The position numbers and the translations under genes were made by a program. This document shows positions 46,667 to 49,618 of a stretch of DNA of 49,618 nucleotides, in pieces; within the stretch, counting starts at the first letter, position 1, and the number at the start of each line of letters is the position of its first letter. Location of the stretch: the NCBI GenBank assembly GCA_036897485.1, contig JAYMTF010000149.1, positions 1-49,618 of the forward strand. Direction: 5' to 3'. The notes under the pieces were generated by a model. It saw only the letters and a program-made list of their open reading frames with translations, was not told the origin of the DNA and did no database searches. This DNA is from Pelargonium nanum. Lineage: Eukaryota; Streptophyta; Magnoliopsida; Geraniales; Geraniaceae.

Positions 46667-47584
46667 TAGTTTTTACATATTTGTCTCTAATTTACCAGCT
46701 AAGGGTATCATCTTTGATTTCCAAATTATTATAGCTTCCTTATGCCCTTAGAGCAAAAAGTAGAGTGAAGCTTCTAGGAGCGCTCGCTTCGAATAACATC
46801 CAACTGTCTTTATTTTGTGATCTCTTTGAGAATACATGGTAGTTTCAACGGCAATACTCATGGCAGCTCCATTTGAATTTGAGCGGAGGTACATTTGGAA
46901 GCACTAACAAAAGTTTTATAGTAATTGTGTCAATAACACTGTAAAGATTCGAACTTGTCATGACTCATGACGACATATAACTTTGCATAAGTTACATAGA
47001 ACTCTCAAACAACCGCTTCACTTATCACTAAATAACTAAAAATATCATGTAAAATATATGTACCAAGAGAAAATCCTCCAATCACCTTCTTTAAACATTT
47101 TGAGTGTACTTTTCATAGATTTCAAGCACTCTAAAAAAAATGAGGTGGAATTTTGTTCTTATTACGACTACAAAATGTACCAAATAAGAAAGTTCACTGT
47201 TCTATAAATATTTCAGAAAAAAAATGAATTTATAGGCTTTGAGCATTTAATTATGACTTGACGGTTATGGAAACAACCATTGACTGATGATTCTCAAATG
47301 ATTCTAACTTGACTGCCCATTTATAACTTTTGCTATTTATTGCAGTTTAAAATAGATTTTATTTTTATTTTAATTCCTCCTTCAATAAAATAATGTACAT
47401 TAAATAACTTCATACTATTAGCAAAGAGATTAGAACTCGAGACCTCAAAGAAAATTCGAACCGCTTAAACCGACCTAGCAAAATAATGAGCAACCTGGTT
47501 CACATCCTAATTAATATAGCATAACTCGATATTAAAAAACCGAGAAGACAATGACACAATGTCACCTAAAATTAGATTTTAGAC

Positions 47585-47802
47585 ACTTAAAACCTTCTCT
47601 CGGATCTTGATTGTGTGGATAACCGACTGTGCATCAGACTCTATGATGATATTGTCCCGCCTTCGATCTCAATCCAACTGAGAGCTTCCCAGATCGAAAG
47701 AGTCTCCACAATCTCTGAATCAAGAGCACTAACCCGACTCACACGGCCTCCTCCCCAGAGTTTATCATCACTATCTCGCACAATCCAACCTCCACCCGAG
47801 CG
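47585..47802 (-). pseudogene. RNase H-like (RVT_3) fragment of a non-LTR retroelement, frameshifted
   Basis: Read on the minus strand from 47802, the frame gives GGGWIVRDSDDKLWGGGRVS and then LDSEIVETLSIWEALSWIE, the hallmarks of the plant RNase H-like domain (GWVVRD, ExxAxxxAL, W). The frame then hits a stop, and another frame resumes with ESDAQSVIHTI, the next RNase H motif, so a frameshift has broken it. No reverse transcriptase or other coding part is next to it. It is a dead fragment. Confidence 0.75.
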
Positions 47803-47809
47803 TAAACTG

Positions 47810-49490
47810 TACATGGGCTTTTAAAAGGTTTAGTGTGGGCATCCCAAGTCCAGTCCAGAATCCAAATCCCCATTAAAAAAACATGTTACAACCTTACAAA
47901 AGCTAGGGTTCTCAAGAAACGGTTCAAACTTAAAATTTAGAATATAACATGATTATTTGCAAGAAAGTTATAAAAAGCTAAATGGAGAGGACAAAGATGT
48001 CAATGAAATGGATGATGGCATTGCTTTTGCTTTAAAATATTTAATAACCTTATTGGAAATGGGAACAAAGATAAAGGCAGGGATCAATTCGAGACCATAT
48101 TGTAAGCAAAAAATTGAAGCAACTACTCACTATTTGCTTGACTTTTTATGCTTCTTTCACCGCCAAAATAAATAAATAACACATTTATGCACAAATCGGT
48201 ATCGCATTCGATGCGCAATAATAGTAGAAAAATGATGCTTCACCGTCACGGCTCGTCTCTCCAACACAGAACCATCAGTGTATTTTGATTTTATGCGCCC
48301 TATGCCCATGCCATGTACTACTTCTCCATGCATGTTATGTCAACTATCCTTCAGTATCAGTGAGAGGTAGCAATTCAAATTTTGGGTCGGGTTTGGATTA
48401 CTTTTATGAGTACAAATTAGACTTGGGTTTGTTGAGTTGTGGATATGTCTACAGATACGAGTCTTGCTTTTCCATGAACGTTGTGTGAACCATTGTTACT
48501 GTAAGATAGATGTGATCATTCAGATTTTTGGTCGAGTTCTAATCGGTTCTATAACAGGTTAATAGTGTTCGTTCGAGTCTAAACTGCCAGTTTTACTGTA
48601 AGTAGACTTGGTTTTTTTTTGTTAGTGTGTCGTGTTTGTGTCACGTTAAAATCTGTGTATTGTATAAATGAATATATATGACATGATTAGTTGATAATTA
48701 TGCTAAAATATAGATTATGAACATGACATGACAACAATGATAGAAGATGTACGTCATTTTCTCTTAATTTTGTGCAAGACAACTACGAAAAAACCCGACG
48801 AAGGGAACAGTAACAATTGTTCTTGATATTATCTTTGAAATAATAATTTAAATTGTCACGTGTCAACAAATTTGTTAGTTAGTCAACCAACCAACGTCGT
48901 GCAATATAGATACTTTATTTAAATAGATGTAACGCGAGTACTGAACTTTATATATTCACTTCACTCAATCATTGAGTAAACCGTTAAAGTTTTGTCAGTT
49001 TTATAAAAATAGTACTTGTCTATATGTCATAGTAGACAAAAATTGAGTGTTTGGAAAAGGATGGTTGAACCACCACCTAATAAACAAAAAAGATAGTAAC
49101 AATAATAGAAGCATCATTGATTACTACCAAGAGGAGGTGTCCTTTGTTGTTATCTATTACCTTTGAAACTAGAGCTCACTTATGAGTAAAACAGAGAAAA
49201 AAAGAACCTTCAGAAATTGGCATCTCAATGTTCTTCTAGTCTTGTTATGTTTTGCATTTGAAATGATATGACAATTCACTTTTTCTCTTTTGTAAGAATT
49301 ATTTGTACAATAGTCATTATAATAAATTATTTACACGTTCTGTTTTAAAATGAGTGTCGTGCTTTTATTAAATTTGTATCTCAATAAGTGATTTTTTTTA
49401 TAAAAAAAAAAAGTAATTTATGAATTATCAATAGTCATTATAATAAGTTGATATATATCTATTAAGTTTGTTATAAGTTATAGAGGTTGA
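47810..49490. other. Gene-poor right end
   Basis: AT-rich DNA with no supported gene. The 72-codon plus frame at 47957-48175 is hydrophilic and has no known domain. 48590-48740 contains GTGTCGTGTTTGTGTCACG-type sequence related to the repeat in the PCFS4 intron. 49320-49460 has phrases of the kind found in Stowaway ends (TTCTGTTTTAAAATGAGTGT). Confidence 0.35.
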
Positions 49491-49495
49491 AGATT

Positions 49496-49553
49496 CTAAG
49501 CCAAAATATTTTTGGCTTAGGCTAAGCCATCAATGAGGTGATGACACCTCATT
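49496..49553. repeat. Cluster of three near-perfect hairpins
   Basis: CTAAGCCAAAA (49496-49506) pairs perfectly with its complement at 49510-49520 around a 3-nt loop. GGCTTAG (49514-49520) pairs with CTAAGCC (49522-49528) around one base. AATGAGGTG (49532-49540) pairs with CACCTCATT (49545-49553) around ATGA. The first two share an arm and are mutually exclusive. The following DNA to the window edge is GC-rich. It may be the end of an element that continues beyond the window. Confidence 0.75.
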
Positions 49554-49618
49554 AAAACTATCGGATCCGGGCGGGTCGTTCCGCTCCAACCAATTCACTT
49601 GGGTGGGTATAAGTGAAA

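Noticed and set aside
47957..48175. 72-codon plus-strand frame near the right end
   Set aside because: No recognisable domain, no neighbouring exon support, and the length is within chance for AT-rich DNA.
1..49618. Operon-like or metabolic gene cluster, or CRISPR-type array
   Set aside because: The six genes have unrelated functions and ordinary plant spacing. No regularly spaced direct repeats with unique spacers occur. The proximity of CTR1 and ROS1 is not evidence of a shared system.

Overview
The window is nuclear DNA of a flowering plant, almost certainly a eudicot. It is AT-rich. Its genes are interrupted by GT-AG introns, the intergenic DNA holds MITEs, a SINE and retroelement debris, and the six recognisable proteins are plant-specific or plant-typical. 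I cannot name the species from the sequence. All gene models were built by hand from splice sites and reading-frame continuity. In each of the six genes the exon lengths sum to an intact frame.

Layout, left to right. 1-1290 is AT-rich intergenic DNA. 1367-2399 (+) is a three-exon phytosulfokine (PSK) precursor of 105 aa with an intact YIYTQ hormone motif. 4373-11073 (-) is a PCF11/PCFS4-like pre-mRNA 3'-end processing factor of about 1057 aa in seven coding exons, with a tRNA-derived Au-like SINE in one intron. 11.4-13.3 kb is decayed repeat DNA. 13583-15770 (+) is RPF2, a Brix-domain 60S/5S RNP assembly factor of 318 aa in six exons, preceded by clustered site II motifs and a telo-box. 17622-19939 (-) is a class A heat stress factor of HsfA3 type, 496 aa in two exons. 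22212-30918 (-) is CTR1, the Raf-like kinase that represses ethylene signalling, 861 aa in 15 exons. 33871-42318 (-) is a ROS1/DEMETER-family 5-methylcytosine DNA glycosylase, 1801 aa in 19 coding exons. A spliced 5'-UTR with an upstream ORF is inferred for it. 43.05-49.62 kb has no gene I can support. It holds a foldback element, an LTR-like segment, a frameshifted RNase H fragment and a cluster of palindromes.

The six genes do not form an operon or an obvious cluster. Each acts in its own pathway: peptide hormone, mRNA 3' end formation, ribosome assembly, heat and drought transcription, ethylene signalling, DNA demethylation. HsfA3, CTR1 and ROS1 lie in tandem on the minus strand. PSK converges on PCFS4, RPF2 converges on HsfA3, and PCFS4 and RPF2 are divergent.

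I found no previously undescribed multi-gene system. The points most worth checking are: a possible spliced uORF in the ROS1 leader; a microsatellite in a short ROS1 intron whose retention would truncate the enzyme; a possible small plus-strand gene, with a duplicated first-exon/splice-donor segment, converging on the ROS1 3' end; and an intron-resident MITE family shared by RPF2 and CTR1.
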